A DNA stretch of 64,000 nucleotides from Henricia sp. BOLD:AAB3569 (taxonomy: Eukaryota; Echinodermata; Asteroidea; Spinulosida; Echinasteridae): assembly GCA_037783545.1 (NCBI GenBank), contig JBBELK010000454.1, positions 1,860,001-1,924,000 on the forward strand, given 5' to 3'. This document shows positions 1 through 9,649 of this stretch, one piece after another (the first letter of the stretch is position 1; the number at the start of each line of letters is the position of its first letter). The position numbers and the translations under genes were made by a program. The notes below the pieces were generated by a model. The model was not told the origin of the DNA and did no database searches. It worked only from the letters and a program-made list of their open reading frames with translations.

Positions 1-1714
1 GGTTAGCTGAAAGTTACACGTGGAGAATTTCTGATGGTTATCCCAAGTTCTCTTGCCACAGTTATAATTTTTAAAAGACAAAATAAGACCACAGAGGGTT
101 TGAAATTGATAGCATCTTTATGAGATTTGCGGTATGAAATCATACACTTTGAGTGGCTTTGTTAAGCGTCTGTCAAGCGTTGGTTGCAATATACACAAAG
201 CTTCAAATTGACTGTTAATCGGTATGAGTTCAAATTTGTCTCCAGTAGAAATTAATAGTAAGAAATTTAACGGTGAAAAGCATTAATTACCGTATATTTT
301 TGAAATCTCATCCAGTTTAGATGTTCAATGTGGCATACGGGTATACCATAACCTTGGTTTAAAAAACAAACATATTTTTCATGTGTTTCACATCAAAAGA
401 ATCAATATTCTCATCTTGGAGGTAATTTTTGCTTTTCACTCGTTAAAATGTTCACATCTTTAAATGTTAGTTAATGAGTTTCATTATGGCCAACCAATAA
501 CAAGAGAGCAAAATAAGAGTGCACAATTTGTGGACCAATTTGACCTAAAAACTCCCAGATAAATGAAGTCGAATTTACTAAAAAAGGAAACAAATTGAGC
601 GATTTCATATCTGGCTTAAAAATATAATCATCTTAGCTGATACTAATTTAATTTTCAGGAAACTTAATGCTACTTTTTAATGGTTGGTCATAGTAGTGTG
701 AACTGTCGGATTTTGTTGTCAAATTTTTATGTGTTTTTCTCCCAATCCCCCCCCCCCCCCATTCCACTACTTTTTCTAAACCGGTTCATTTATCTTTGCC
801 TTTCTAAACACCCCACAACTCTGCTGACCAAGTTCCAACATATCTTGCCAACTTTGCTGAATTGTTGCAAAACATGCCAAAGATAATTTAAAATTGTATG
901 TTGTACTTTAATCTAACAGTATTATAATGATCAGATCTTTCAGATTATTGTACCAAAAAAGTATAGCGTTCCTGTTCCGATACATAAAGAATATTTCTGC
1001 CAAAATAATTGAAAATATTATAAAATTGGACCTACAACTAAGGGTAAGAAATTGTGACCCTTGATTTTTGTATTATCATTTGGTCAAATCAAATCAAAGT
1101 GAATGAAGTGCTTCCTAGCTAATTTGTCTATTATTGGAACAGGAACGTGACCTCATTTATTTATGTTTATTTACTTTTTTTTAAAATATTTATTTTCTTT
1201 GATATATGGGAAGCAAATTTTAAAATGTTCTAAATTCTGAGCCTTAAATTCCGACATAAATTATATATTTAGATGCGCTTGTTCTGCAAATTACCCACTT
1301 TGTTTGAAACTCAACAACTTCACTAATTTCGAACCATTTTTTTTTTTTTTACATACTGTTTTGTTTTTCTTTTTTTTTTGAAAGGGTTTTTACAAATTTG
1401 CACTAAAAATGTTTACTTACAGTTGAGTTGAAACAAATTGCACAAGCTTTTTCTAAGGATTGCGTAAATATAGCAATTTATTATACGTATAACATTCCAA
1501 TTTGTATTAAACTAAAGGACATCCATCTTTGAAGAACATACCAAAGATTGATGTTTTTTTGTTTCAAACCTTCATGCCATTTATACCGTTTTATAAATGT
1601 TTCTAAGCTGAAGCATTCAGCACAGTAATGAAATAAGTTTCCGTAGGAAGTTTACACGTAGTCGTAAGTTTATGTAAGAATGTCGTAGTTTGTCATACTG
1701 TACTTAAGAAACTC
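1..1714. other. AT-rich gene-empty stretch
   Basis: No gene, exon with splice sites or known repeat was recognised here. The DNA is AT-rich with several homopolymer runs: a C run near 750 and T runs near 1340 and 1370. A 68-codon frame near 680 runs through the C tract and has no coding character. Confidence 0.5.
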
Positions 1715-2150
1715 CGCGACCTCCAAAGTTATCTCGGACGAGATCTACCGCCAATGTGTCGCAGAGTGAAGCCTTTTGATCCAGTCTTTACAAGACACCT
1801 GCTATTTTGCAAAGAACTGTGAGCATTACCACAATCAAGTGATATCGGACACTTGGGTAATCATCCCTACAAAGTGATGTTGAGCATCACGTTGGCATGG
1901 CAACGAAATATGGACTTCTAAGAAGCATCAGCAGCACAAGATTCAAGTCAGCAGAGTTCACTCCTTCAATGTTTGTCGTCTCCTCCTCCGGGCTTCACCA
2001 GAATCGCCCGGAATCTTCTATCGTCTTCACTCCCTCCCCACCTCGGCCCTCTTCAGGGCCACACAAAATCAAAAGAGAGAATGATTCTTACAAATGCCTG
2101 TTAATCGTTGTAATGTCCTGTCCTGTCCTGTCCTGTCTTGTCTGCATGTT
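1715..2150. other. Possible retroelement tail with a TGTCC microsatellite
   Basis: This segment is less AT-rich than its flanks. It contains a short inverted motif around 2043-2061 (GGCCCTC..GAGGGCC type) and ends in a run of TGTCC pentamers at about 2113-2137. A terminal inverted motif followed by a simple repeat is typical of retroelement 3' ends, but no protein domain is visible, so the identification is weak. The 85-codon frame inside it is probably not a gene. Confidence 0.2.
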
Positions 2151-2324
2151 GTGACAAGTAACTTGGTGTGAAAATGGTTCTGTATGTTTGTTCTTGTTGC
2201 ATGTTTTGGTTTTGTTTATGGTTTTGTTTCCGTATGTGTTGATTAGTTTGTGTTTTTGTGTGACAGGGGTTTTATTCTGTTTGTTTGTTTGTGTTTTTTT
2301 TTTTGTAAGTGATTATTTTTGTAG

Positions 2325-2495
2325 GGATCATGACCCATGGACTGTCGGGGTGAATGAACCTGACACAAATGTGGACCAATGTCCATGAGTTTGGGAAATC
2401 TGGATGCAGTAAAAAAGAAACTTGGCTCCACCGGAATCCGAACCGCAGACCTTCTCCTTAACATGCAGATGCCCTACCAATTGAGCTATGAAGCC
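2325..2495 (-). repeat. tRNA-derived SINE, Asn-like head
   Basis: Read on the minus strand, 2495 to 2423 looks like a decayed tRNA. It has a 7-bp acceptor-like stem, an A-box-like TAGCTCAATTGGTAG, an anticodon loop with GTT (Asn-like), and a B-box-like GGTTCGGATTC. The T stem does not pair, so it is not a working tRNA. The body that follows (about 2422 to 2325) is shared with the copy at 23205-23335, including the words ACTGCATCCAGATTT and CAAACTCATGGACATT. That shared tail is what makes this a SINE rather than a stray tRNA pseudogene. Confidence 0.65.
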
Positions 2496-2499
2496 AACT

Positions 2500-4150
2500 G
2501 GTGGTCTCGAATCACAGTATTGCAGTCATTCCTCACTGATTGGGATTGGCAATTACGTGAGCTTATCAAGGCCTACAGAGAGATAACCACCCCTCCCAGA
2601 GATCACTCAAGATACGCCCCAAAACCCCTCCCCCCTTTTTTAAGGTAAGAGCTGGGAAGTTGATCAGAATTGTTTTCTTTAAAATGACTCATTGAGCATT
2701 AGAATGTGCAGGTTTGATGGGGAAAAACCAAAATTTCGAGTGGGAAAAAATTTAAGATTTTGTGAGGAAACACTTAGAAATTGTTCAGCCTGTCTCATGT
2801 GTTTTGCACACAAGATCTGAACCCATGATCAACTTCCCAATTCTTTCCCTGTATTCTGTGAGAGAAATACCGATGATGCATGAGCAAATTTTAGGGGAGA
2901 TTTTTTAAAAAAAAGTCAAGTCACTGACCTACATGTATGTGTAATAGACTGGATAAGCAACCACATGAATGAAGCAACCGTCCGCCATCTTGCTACAGGC
3001 AGGATAATGGCTATGTAAGAATTACAGCCATGCGTTAGCCATCTAAGTACTCCCAAGACAATGCTTTGCTTAGACTGCTTTCTGGTCCATATGATCACTT
3101 GCATTCCACTGAACACATGTAGACTTGTGACCAGTCTAAGCAAGGCATTGTATTGGGAGAACTAAGATGGCATCAGGGGCGGACCGAGAATTTTCCAAAC
3201 GGGGGGTGGGGAAGGGTGGGCGGAGATGCAATGGTGAAAACAATCAAATGGCGAGCGCGTAGAACGAAGCCCGTAAAAGTTTGGATATATACTTTGTGGT
3301 GCGATCTCGGGCAATATTTAAACAGCTAGAATCCCTCCGCCCCCCGTCCACATTTTTAAGTTTTTATGTTTATCATGGAGGTGTATGTGTCTACAACGGT
3401 GAAATTGTGGCTCACAATGAAGCTCTTTTGAAGTAAATACTGGTGCATTGCGACGGGTGGTTTTGTTACGGAACGAACGGCATTCACAGCGGTCTGTGTA
3501 CAGCATGGAACGGTTCCCTGCGGGCGTAGTTCCCACGTGTTTGAACATCGGCCGGTACAAGTTAGAATGAGCGACTCATTTTTCTCTCTCTTGGTAATAG
3601 AAAAAAAAATCTGTCTGCTCTTTTTTTCCATAGTGTCTGGTAAAACATACAACCACGCAGCTACTGGGCATATCTCTGGCTTTTTGGACCAACAAAATTC
3701 TAAAAAACACACCATCTAACATAGACGGTTTTCCAAGTTTTTTGCGTGTAAACGTATGGAGCTAACAATCGTTTTGACTTCTCTTTTTCAGGATTGCGTC
3801 ACGGGGTCACGCGCATATCATGAATACCTAATGAGCGTGTCAGAAATCGCGAAAATCTCATTTTCGAAAAGCGCACTTTTGCTTGCAATTTATCCACTTA
3901 AAACCGACAATTAAAAAATAATAAAAATCCACGTCGGCAAGAGTCGGACTATCGAAAAAAGCTTAAATGCTGTATTTTCGTCAAGGGGTATTCTTCCTCT
4001 TTAACCACTTTGTAAAGTGAAAGTGTGATGTCATATGAGGCAGATAACCCAACGGTTGCGAAAGTTAAAAATACATGTAATTTTAAAAAACGAATATTTG
4101 GGGAGCGTGTGCTTAACGCCCCGCCCCCTGGATCCCCCCCTGGGCATCGT
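2500..4150. other. Gene-empty stretch with repeat fragments
   Basis: No exon is supported. At 2916-3170 is a segment containing the word GAAGCAACCGTCCGCCA; the word AAGCAACCGTCCGCCA also occurs near 29921, so both may be diverged members of one repeat. A G/C-rich patch (3180-3350) is of a kind common in dispersed repeats. The frames at 3356-3715 and 3949-4437 on the minus strand show no recognisable domain. Confidence 0.4.
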
Positions 4151-4159
4151 GGCAGCAGA

Positions 4160-4506
4160 TAGACTGGTTCCCGTCCACATATTCCATACAGGAGAATATA
4201 AGGACAGGTAAAGGGCGCTTCATCTTGATCTGTAATTGGTCGTCTTTGCGCGTGCGCATTGTGTTTTTTATATTTAAAAATTTGCCAAGCCCGTTGCTTT
4301 AGGCAATGTACTTTATTTACATAATTGGATATGTTCGACACACACGGCCAAGTTACAAATGTCAATGCAAAATCTGCGCACTTACTAAAATAAATAAATA
4401 ATAATAACCACGTGACGGGCAGGATTCTGCCCGTCATGGCTGCCCTTTACCGATCCCTATATTTTCGCAATAAGCGAACCATCTATAGGGATCGGGAACC
4501 AATCTA
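4160..4506. mobile_element. MITE with 9-bp target duplication (copy 1)
   Basis: The element begins TAGACTGGTTCCCG and ends CGGGAACCAATCTA, which are inverted repeats of each other. It is bounded by a perfect 9-bp direct repeat, GGCAGCAGA, at 4151-4159 and 4507-4515. A closely similar copy lies at 20695-21027. There is no coding capacity. Nine-base duplications are typical of Mutator-like transposases, so it is probably a non-autonomous Mutator-type element; that assignment is inference. Confidence 0.85.
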
Positions 4507-4527
4507 GGCAGCAGACAGTGGTTTGTG

Positions 4528-4631
4528 CAATCAGGGCCTTTTCCAAATCTCGACTTGGGTTCAGGCTCTGGCTCCATGTAAACCACATGGAGCCGGAGCC
4601 CAAGTCGAGATTTGGAAAAAGGCCCTGGTTG
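4528..4631. repeat. Long hairpin of about 100 bp
   Basis: Two arms of about 49 bases pair around a five-base loop at about 4577-4581. The arms run from CAATCAGGGCC to GGCCCTGGTTG with only a few mismatches. It starts about 13 bases after the right target duplication of the MITE at 4160-4506. It is probably a separate small foldback element. Confidence 0.7.
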
Positions 4632-5128
4632 CCCGATGCCAACGATTGACTAATTTCTCTGTAGAGGGATCGACTTGACAACTGACCAAAGTGACAATCA
4701 CTTCGGCTAAACGGCTCCATGAGATTGGGCCAGGTTTCTTTTCTTTTATTATTTCAGCAGAGGGCGCCATTCTACTGAGATGAATGCTGGTAGGTTCTTT
4801 AAGTCTGTAGTGCAACATCCTCTCCGTGGTCTACTGCAGAGTCCTGGTGAGAAAACTAATTTTCTGTATCATCAGGCATGCAACTTTTCAGCTGATCAGC
4901 TGATTTCCTCTTGTTTCCTGATCTGTCCTATTGAAAAATGTTTTAAAAACTACAAAGTTGGAGATTTTTTCGATTTTCCTCTTCTTTTGTAATGACAGAG
5001 TTGCATGCCTGTACTATGATTAGTCGATAAAACGGTTCTGTTATTTTCATCTCTTTTGCAGGTGAGCATCTGTCTCGGAACACTGACCACAACATGGGCT
5101 CCTTTAGTCTCTTCACATTGATCATTAA

Positions 5129-5227
5129 TAGACTCTTTACACCGGCGGCCATTATAGGGGCATGCGACAAGAGATACACAAAGTGCCCACGGTGACTGCT
5201 GTCATGTCCGTTCGTGCAAAGGGTCTA
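5129..5227. mobile_element. Short deleted member of the TA-flanked CGGCCATGACA MITE family
   Basis: The ends match the MITE family found at 21487, 37176, 50835 and 57072. The left end is TAGACTCTTTACACCGGCGGCCAT, and the right end carries GTCATGTCCG then GTGCAAAGGGTCTA. The centre is shorter (about 99 bp against about 145), so this is an internally deleted copy. Confidence 0.55.
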
Positions 5228-5888
5228 TTGGCCGCTCATTTCTTGTCAGGTGATGCCCAATATTTAACCGTCGTTGATGGTACACGTGTACTGCCATTGG
5301 CCATTCTCTCGAATACTAACTCGTAATTAGCGTGGATGATGCTGTTGATTCGTGAAATAAATTTTATAAATAGGCCTAACCAACTTCTGAAAGATAAAAA
5401 GCAACATTGCAATTTTTTTATCGTGCAACTTGATTATTAACAATAACATTCACACAAAATATACCACTCAAATGTCATGGCTTAAAAAATTAATAGGCCT
5501 ATTTAAACAATTTTAAAAAGCATCGGCATTAAGTTTCACTTTGTAAACAATCCGATTATAAGTTACACCCGACCGAATATTCAAATCTCTTTACAAGCAA
5601 TAACATTGTTACGGTGCATGTGTCTCACGAATATCTTGCAATCAAATACAATGTGCCGTGATTACAACATGTCACGATAGGATTTTGCAAAATGTAAAAA
5701 GTTTGGGAAGGCCGGTGTTTTTATGCACGGAACCTCTCCTGAACTGCATGTGTAATTTCAAAACAAGCAAGACGATCTTTTTTTCGCCTTGTCAAAGCAA
5801 TGTTTTTATAGAAAAGACCTCGAAATTATTCACGTCCTCAATCGGGTTTTAAACGTGCAGCGTAAACTACAACACACACATTCTCTTA

Positions 5889-6039
5889 AGCGGGCCTCCC
5901 ACTGTGCGATTTTTGCCACGAATGTCCTACGATTGGGTACGATTGGGTACGATTGTGTGTAGAGTCTATAGGCAGTCTCCGATAATCGTACCAATTCGTA
6001 GGAAATTCGTGGCAAAAATCACACAGTGGGAGGCCCGCT
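5889..6039. mobile_element. Harbinger-type MITE, copy 1 of 3
   Basis: Inverted ends AGCGGGCCTCCCACTGTG and CACAGTGGGAGGCCCGCT enclose about 115 bp that also nearly pairs with itself. The element is flanked by TTA on both sides (5886-5888 and 6040-6042). Three-base TTA/TAA duplications are typical of PIF/Harbinger elements. No coding capacity. Confidence 0.8.
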
Positions 6040-6076
6040 TTAATCGCAAAAAATCCTATACGAATGAATTGCCTAA

Positions 6077-6227
6077 AGCAGGCCTCCCACTGTGCGATTT
6101 TTGCCACGATTCCCCTACGAATTGGTACGATTATCGGAGACTGCCTATAGACTCTACACACAATCGTACCCAATCGGACCTAATCGTGCCTAATTCGTGG
6201 CCAAAATCGCACAGTGGGAGGCCTGCT
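6077..6227. mobile_element. Harbinger-type MITE, copy 2 of 3
   Basis: Same family as 5889-6039, with ends AGCAGGCCTCCC and GGGAGGCCTGCT. TAA flanks it at 6074-6076 and 6228-6230. Its internal part runs in the opposite sense to copy 1. The right-hand TAA is shared with the next element. Confidence 0.8.
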
Positions 6228-6230
6228 TAA

Positions 6231-6391
6231 AGCGGGCCTCCCACTGTGCGATTTTCGCCACGAATTTCCTACGAATTGGTACGATTATCGGAGACTGCCT
6301 ATAGACTCTACACACAATCGTACCAAATCGTAGCTAATCGTACCGAATCGTGGGGAATTCGTAGCAAAAATCGCACAGTGGGAGGCCCGCT
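6231..6391. mobile_element. Harbinger-type MITE, copy 3 of 3
   Basis: Third copy, starting directly after the TAA that ends copy 2. Ends are AGCGGGCCTCCC and GGGAGGCCCGCT. It is followed by TAA at 6392-6394, which is also the left flank of the next, different MITE. Confidence 0.8.
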
Positions 6392-6394
6392 TAA

Positions 6395-6527
6395 AGGCAC
6401 AGGCTCGTCAGAAATGCACACGCCAAATTCGTGCCACGAAATACGCAGCTCCGTGTTGCAAAGGCATGGAGTTGCGTATTTCGTGGCACGAATTTGTCGC
6501 GCGCGCATTGATGACGAGCTGTGCCTT
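6395..6527. mobile_element. Second Harbinger-type MITE family (AGGCACAGGCTCGTC ends)
   Basis: The inverted ends AGGCACAGGCTCGTC and GACGAGCTGTGCCTT enclose a hairpin built from GTGCCACGAAATACGCA and its complement. TAA lies on both sides (6392-6394 and 6528-6530). A half copy is at 9528-9599 and a right-truncated copy at 59361-59470. Confidence 0.8.
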
Positions 6528-6530
6528 TAA

Positions 6531-7068
6531 TATCGTACACCATCTGAATACTGTTTTACTTCAATCGATTTTGTGTTAAGTTCATAATGTATTTTAACAA
6601 AAATAATACCATGCACGTTCGCCACTAATTCTTCCTAAATGCCCCAGAAAATAAAATGTTGATGTGGAAACATGATTTTAGCACTGAGAAAAGTTCAGGT
6701 TTTCTTTGAAAACACATGGGATTTCTGTCATGCACCTTATTGCATGGCGTTTTCACTGGCAAACTTGTACGGTATTTTTTCCCTAACTTCTTTTTGGTAC
6801 ATTTTGTGCACGTTTTATTTCAAAAATCTTTAACTGCATTCTCGAGAAGTCTAAATGCAATTGACCTAAGGCACGATGACGTCACGTCTTCTTACGTGGG
6901 CGAATTTCAAAGGGGGCATTATAAAACCAGACAGTCTGTAGGGCCAAATGAATGTGTGACGAACAGTGACGTTATTGTGTCTTGGGCCTATCCAGTTCAT
7001 AAGTACACGTGACTGCGTCACAGACGCGCGCGCCATTGTTTATCAGCGCTCATTAGCTAATTTGCCAG
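6531..7068. other. Region downstream of the potassium channel gene
   Basis: No exon is supported. A CRE-like palindrome TGACGTCA occurs at 6877-6884. The 98-codon plus-strand frame at 6716-7012 has no recognisable domain. On the minus strand this is the DNA just beyond the channel gene's likely 3' end. Confidence 0.4.
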
Positions 7069-7074
7069 TTTATT
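7069..7074 (-). terminator. Candidate polyadenylation signal of the channel gene
   Basis: The minus strand reads AATAAA here, 112 bases after the channel stop codon at 7186-7188. This is the nearest canonical hexamer I found downstream of the stop. It rests on the hexamer alone. Confidence 0.35.
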
Positions 7075-7185
7075 TTTACTTCCAGTTTCAAATGGCCTCA
7101 TTGCCTTAAATGTACAGTGGGCGTGGCCAAAGTTGTGACCTCACACTTACGAACCGGATAGACGAATCAGACGGAGATTAAAGTA

Positions 7186-7991
7186 TTATGTTGGCTTGGC
7201 TTTTATAAGAGCCACGCCCACTCTCTCACTGATCCACGCCACCTTTTTCATAATGATCTCCTGCGCAAGCGCAATGCACATTGACATGATAGCCATGCCG
7301 AGCAGAATGAAAAACGTGCATGCTAATAAGTTCTTCTGGTGTTGGGGCACTATGTCACCAAACCCGATAGTTGTTAAGGTAATAAAAGAGAAGTAGAAAG
7401 CCTCAAAATAGCTCCATTGGTTCTCCCAGATGGAGAGCATGCCAGCCAGCATGCAGACGTACATTAGAGCGAATAGCAGAACGATCGTTAGTGGAATGTC
7501 CACTTGATTTTCGTCCTCATCGTCGTCTTCGTATTCGTCTGCTGTGCTAGCATCTCCCGGTCTCTGCGCACGCGTAGGTCTTGCCTCGTCCCCAGGGTGT
7601 TCCTTTAGCGTGACGACTCGCATTGGCGGTATGTCAGACTGGTCAATCTCGGGCTCATTATTGCTCCAAACGTCCCGGATGACTTCGTCTATACTCGGTC
7701 GCTGTTCCGCCGTCGATCCGTTGATATTACGGTCTTTCAGCGGAACCCCCTCTTCCGTCGGGCTCGGCACGCGTACCGCGCGCAGTCTTTTCTTCTTTTT
7801 GGCGGCAGGGGGCGGGCCTCCTTTGGCCATTTGAATATTCATGTGGAGGAGGCGGTACGTCAGAGTGGCGCCCCGGGCAAAGAGTGATCCGATGCTCGCC
7901 AATACGAGAAGTAACATTGCAATGCCGAAAACTGCGTAGAACATTAGAAACACGCGTCCACCAGTAGTCACTGGAGCAATGTTGCCGTACC
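7186..7991 (-). CDS. Two-pore-domain K+ channel, common 3' exon (half pore 1, TM2-TM4, pore 2)
   Basis: This exon encodes the C-terminal 267 residues plus the last two bases of a split glycine codon. In order it holds the end of selectivity filter 1 (YGN after the joined TIG), TM2, a cytoplasmic loop of about 125 residues with a basic KKKKR patch and an acidic DEYEDDDEDE run, TM3, pore 2 with the filter TTIGFGD, and TM4 ending in a short MKK.. tail. The acceptor is at 7992-7993 after a good pyrimidine tract; the stop is TAA at 7186-7188. The long TM2-TM3 loop and the MCIALAQE sequence in TM4 resemble invertebrate TWK and vertebrate TRESK channels. Such channels are dimeric membrane leak channels that set resting potential. 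Either exon 11847-12288 or exon 31854-32418 supplies the N-terminal half. Confidence 0.93.
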
Positions 7992-8047
7992 CTGCAGTGA
8001 CAATAAAATAAAAACAAATCAAGAAAAGTATAAAACATTTACTGCTA

Positions 8048-8191
8048 TAGACCGTATCGAATAGCCGCCATTTCGTGGGGCACCTTTTGTTACTTAAACC
8101 GTTCAACAATGGAAGCACTATGTGCAACCATGCATGTCCTCAAGGAACAAAGAAACTGCCCCATGAAATGGCGGCTATTCGATACGGTCTA
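8048..8191. mobile_element. TA-flanked MITE (GACCGTATCGAATAGC family), copy 1
   Basis: Ends TAGACCGTATCGAATAGC and GCTATTCGATACGGTCTA are inverted repeats; the interior is non-coding. Further copies are at 54625-54770 and 62789-62927. On the minus strand it ends 56 bases before the channel's 3' exon, so it lies just upstream of that splice acceptor. The TA at each end fits Tc1/mariner-type insertion (inference). Confidence 0.85.
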
Positions 8192-8199
8192 TTCACTCG

Positions 8200-8810
8200 T
8201 GCAACTGTGCAATGAGCGATTAGCGAATGTCGTGACTTTTCATTACGTCATCCAAAAATGACCCACAAAGTCTTGGATGTGCTAAATTCGTTACAAGGTG
8301 AACATATTGTAAGACTATCAGTTTCAGATATGTGAGAAAGTTATGTTTATAAAATTACAGCACATGCACTGTAATCAGTATAATAAAATTGTCTTCAAAA
8401 TGATGATTTAACAGGCTATGTAAATACTGTATATATAGTAGCTTTGTTTATACCAGCGCCATCTTGAATTTAACATTTTGACAAAGTTATTTTGGGATAC
8501 ATGTCTGGGCTACCGCCTCGTGTTTAGCTCATCACATATTTTCAGGATGACTCCGAAGTACGTTCCCATCAATTTTATTTTTGTCTTTCCTAGGATGTCG
8601 GTATCAATGCAGATGTTTTTGGAAGCTAGCAGGATCAGCGGTTGAAGAAATTGAGGTCAAGACAAGAATGAAGGTATGATCCATCTTGTAGTTGCGGTTT
8701 ACAGCGAGGTTCTGCGCGTGAATTACATGCTGTGCACAGGTTTGATACAAAATAATCAATTCATAAATAAATAACGCACCTATAAATTGTCCCCCTCCCC
8801 GCGCTGCATT
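8200..8810. other. Channel intron, nothing recognised
   Basis: AT-rich intron sequence between the 3' exon and exon 11847-12288. No exon or clear repeat is visible apart from the flanking elements. Confidence 0.4.
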
Positions 8811-8820
8811 CCACCCCTTA

Positions 8821-9060
8821 AAGGAGGGGGGGGGGGGGGGGTGGGGTCACGTTATTCTTGCTCCAGGGTGGGGATTTTGACCCATTGAAATAAACGAAAA
8901 TGGTATGTGAATCTTATAGCAAGACGCGCATGTTTTGCACCCATGGGTGGAGATTTTTGTCGCCTAAATTTTGCCCGCGAAAAGTGACCCTCCCACCCAA
9001 CTCTTAGATGGGGTAGCCCGAGGAGGAGGGGTGGGGAATGATAGCTGTATGATCGTGACA
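8821..9060 (-). repeat. G-rich dispersed repeat
   Basis: The segment starts in a run of about 18 G and contains GGGTGGGGATTTTGACCCA and GCAAGACGCG..TTTTGCACCCATGGGTGG. The reverse complement of the same words occurs at 50226-50485 in COPA intron 21, so this is an interspersed repeat. No coding capacity. Confidence 0.6.
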
Positions 9061-9089
9061 AAAAAAATTCACGCATTTCTGGCGTAGTT

Positions 9090-9490
9090 CAACCAATGTG
9101 CATATCTTTGGTTGCTAGTAACCAAAGGCGCCCATTGGCTGAATCAGTAATTAAGTCAAAACATGTTTCTGATTACGATAGCTAAAGCAGACACCATGCA
9201 AATTAACTTGGCAGAAACATTCGAGCAAACTCAAAATTCCATTTCAATTTTCTAACGGCACTTTTTATAAACATTTCCAGGCCATTCAAGTTTTATCATG
9301 GTTTCCTCATGATCTGTTAATCGCTCAAGTATTTTCGCTGCCATCAGCAGAAACATATTTCTGACGTAATGCCGATTCAACCAATGGCCATCTTTGGTCG
9401 TCTGCAATATGAGCCGTTCATTGGTCGAACCAGTAGTTACGACACAAACATGTTTCTGGTTGTGGTCGCGAAAACAAATCTCAGGTTGAT
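9090..9490 (+). repeat. Dispersed repeat with AACATGTTTCTG motif, two units
   Basis: Two related segments (about 9090-9190 and 9360-9490) share CAACCAATG..ATCTTTGGT, then CATTGG..GAA(C/T)CAGTA, then AACATGTTTCTG. A related segment with TGGTCGCGAAAACAAA is at 33690-33820, and shorter matches occur near 15205 and 21998. The family is unidentified. Confidence 0.45.
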
Positions 9491-9527
9491 GGAAAACGCA
9501 CGTGTATATGCACAGGCATGTATGCTG

Positions 9528-9599
9528 CAAAGACATGGAGCTGCGTATTTCGTGGCACGAATTTGGCGCGCGCGCATTGCTGACGAGCCTGTGCCTTTA
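9528..9599 (+). mobile_element. Half copy of the AGGCACAGG MITE
   Basis: This matches the right half of the MITE at 6395-6527, from the central ATGGAGCTGCGTATTTCGTG through GACGAGCCTGTGCCTTTAA. The left half is missing. Confidence 0.65.
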
Positions 9600-9649
9600 A
9601 CACCGCGTGGTATTCGGCCCATAATTTACAATGGCATTACCACATGACG

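Noticed and set aside
1897-2154. 85-codon frame ending in SCPVLSCLVC
   Set aside because: It runs into the TGTCC microsatellite and has no recognisable domain.
2423-2495. A working tRNA-Asn gene
   Set aside because: The acceptor and D stems pair, but the T stem does not and the anticodon stem has a mismatch. The downstream body is shared with another SINE copy.
7727-8038. Second minus-strand frame over the channel exon
   Set aside because: It is an out-of-frame shadow of the channel's 3' exon, which has clear pore and membrane motifs in the other frame.
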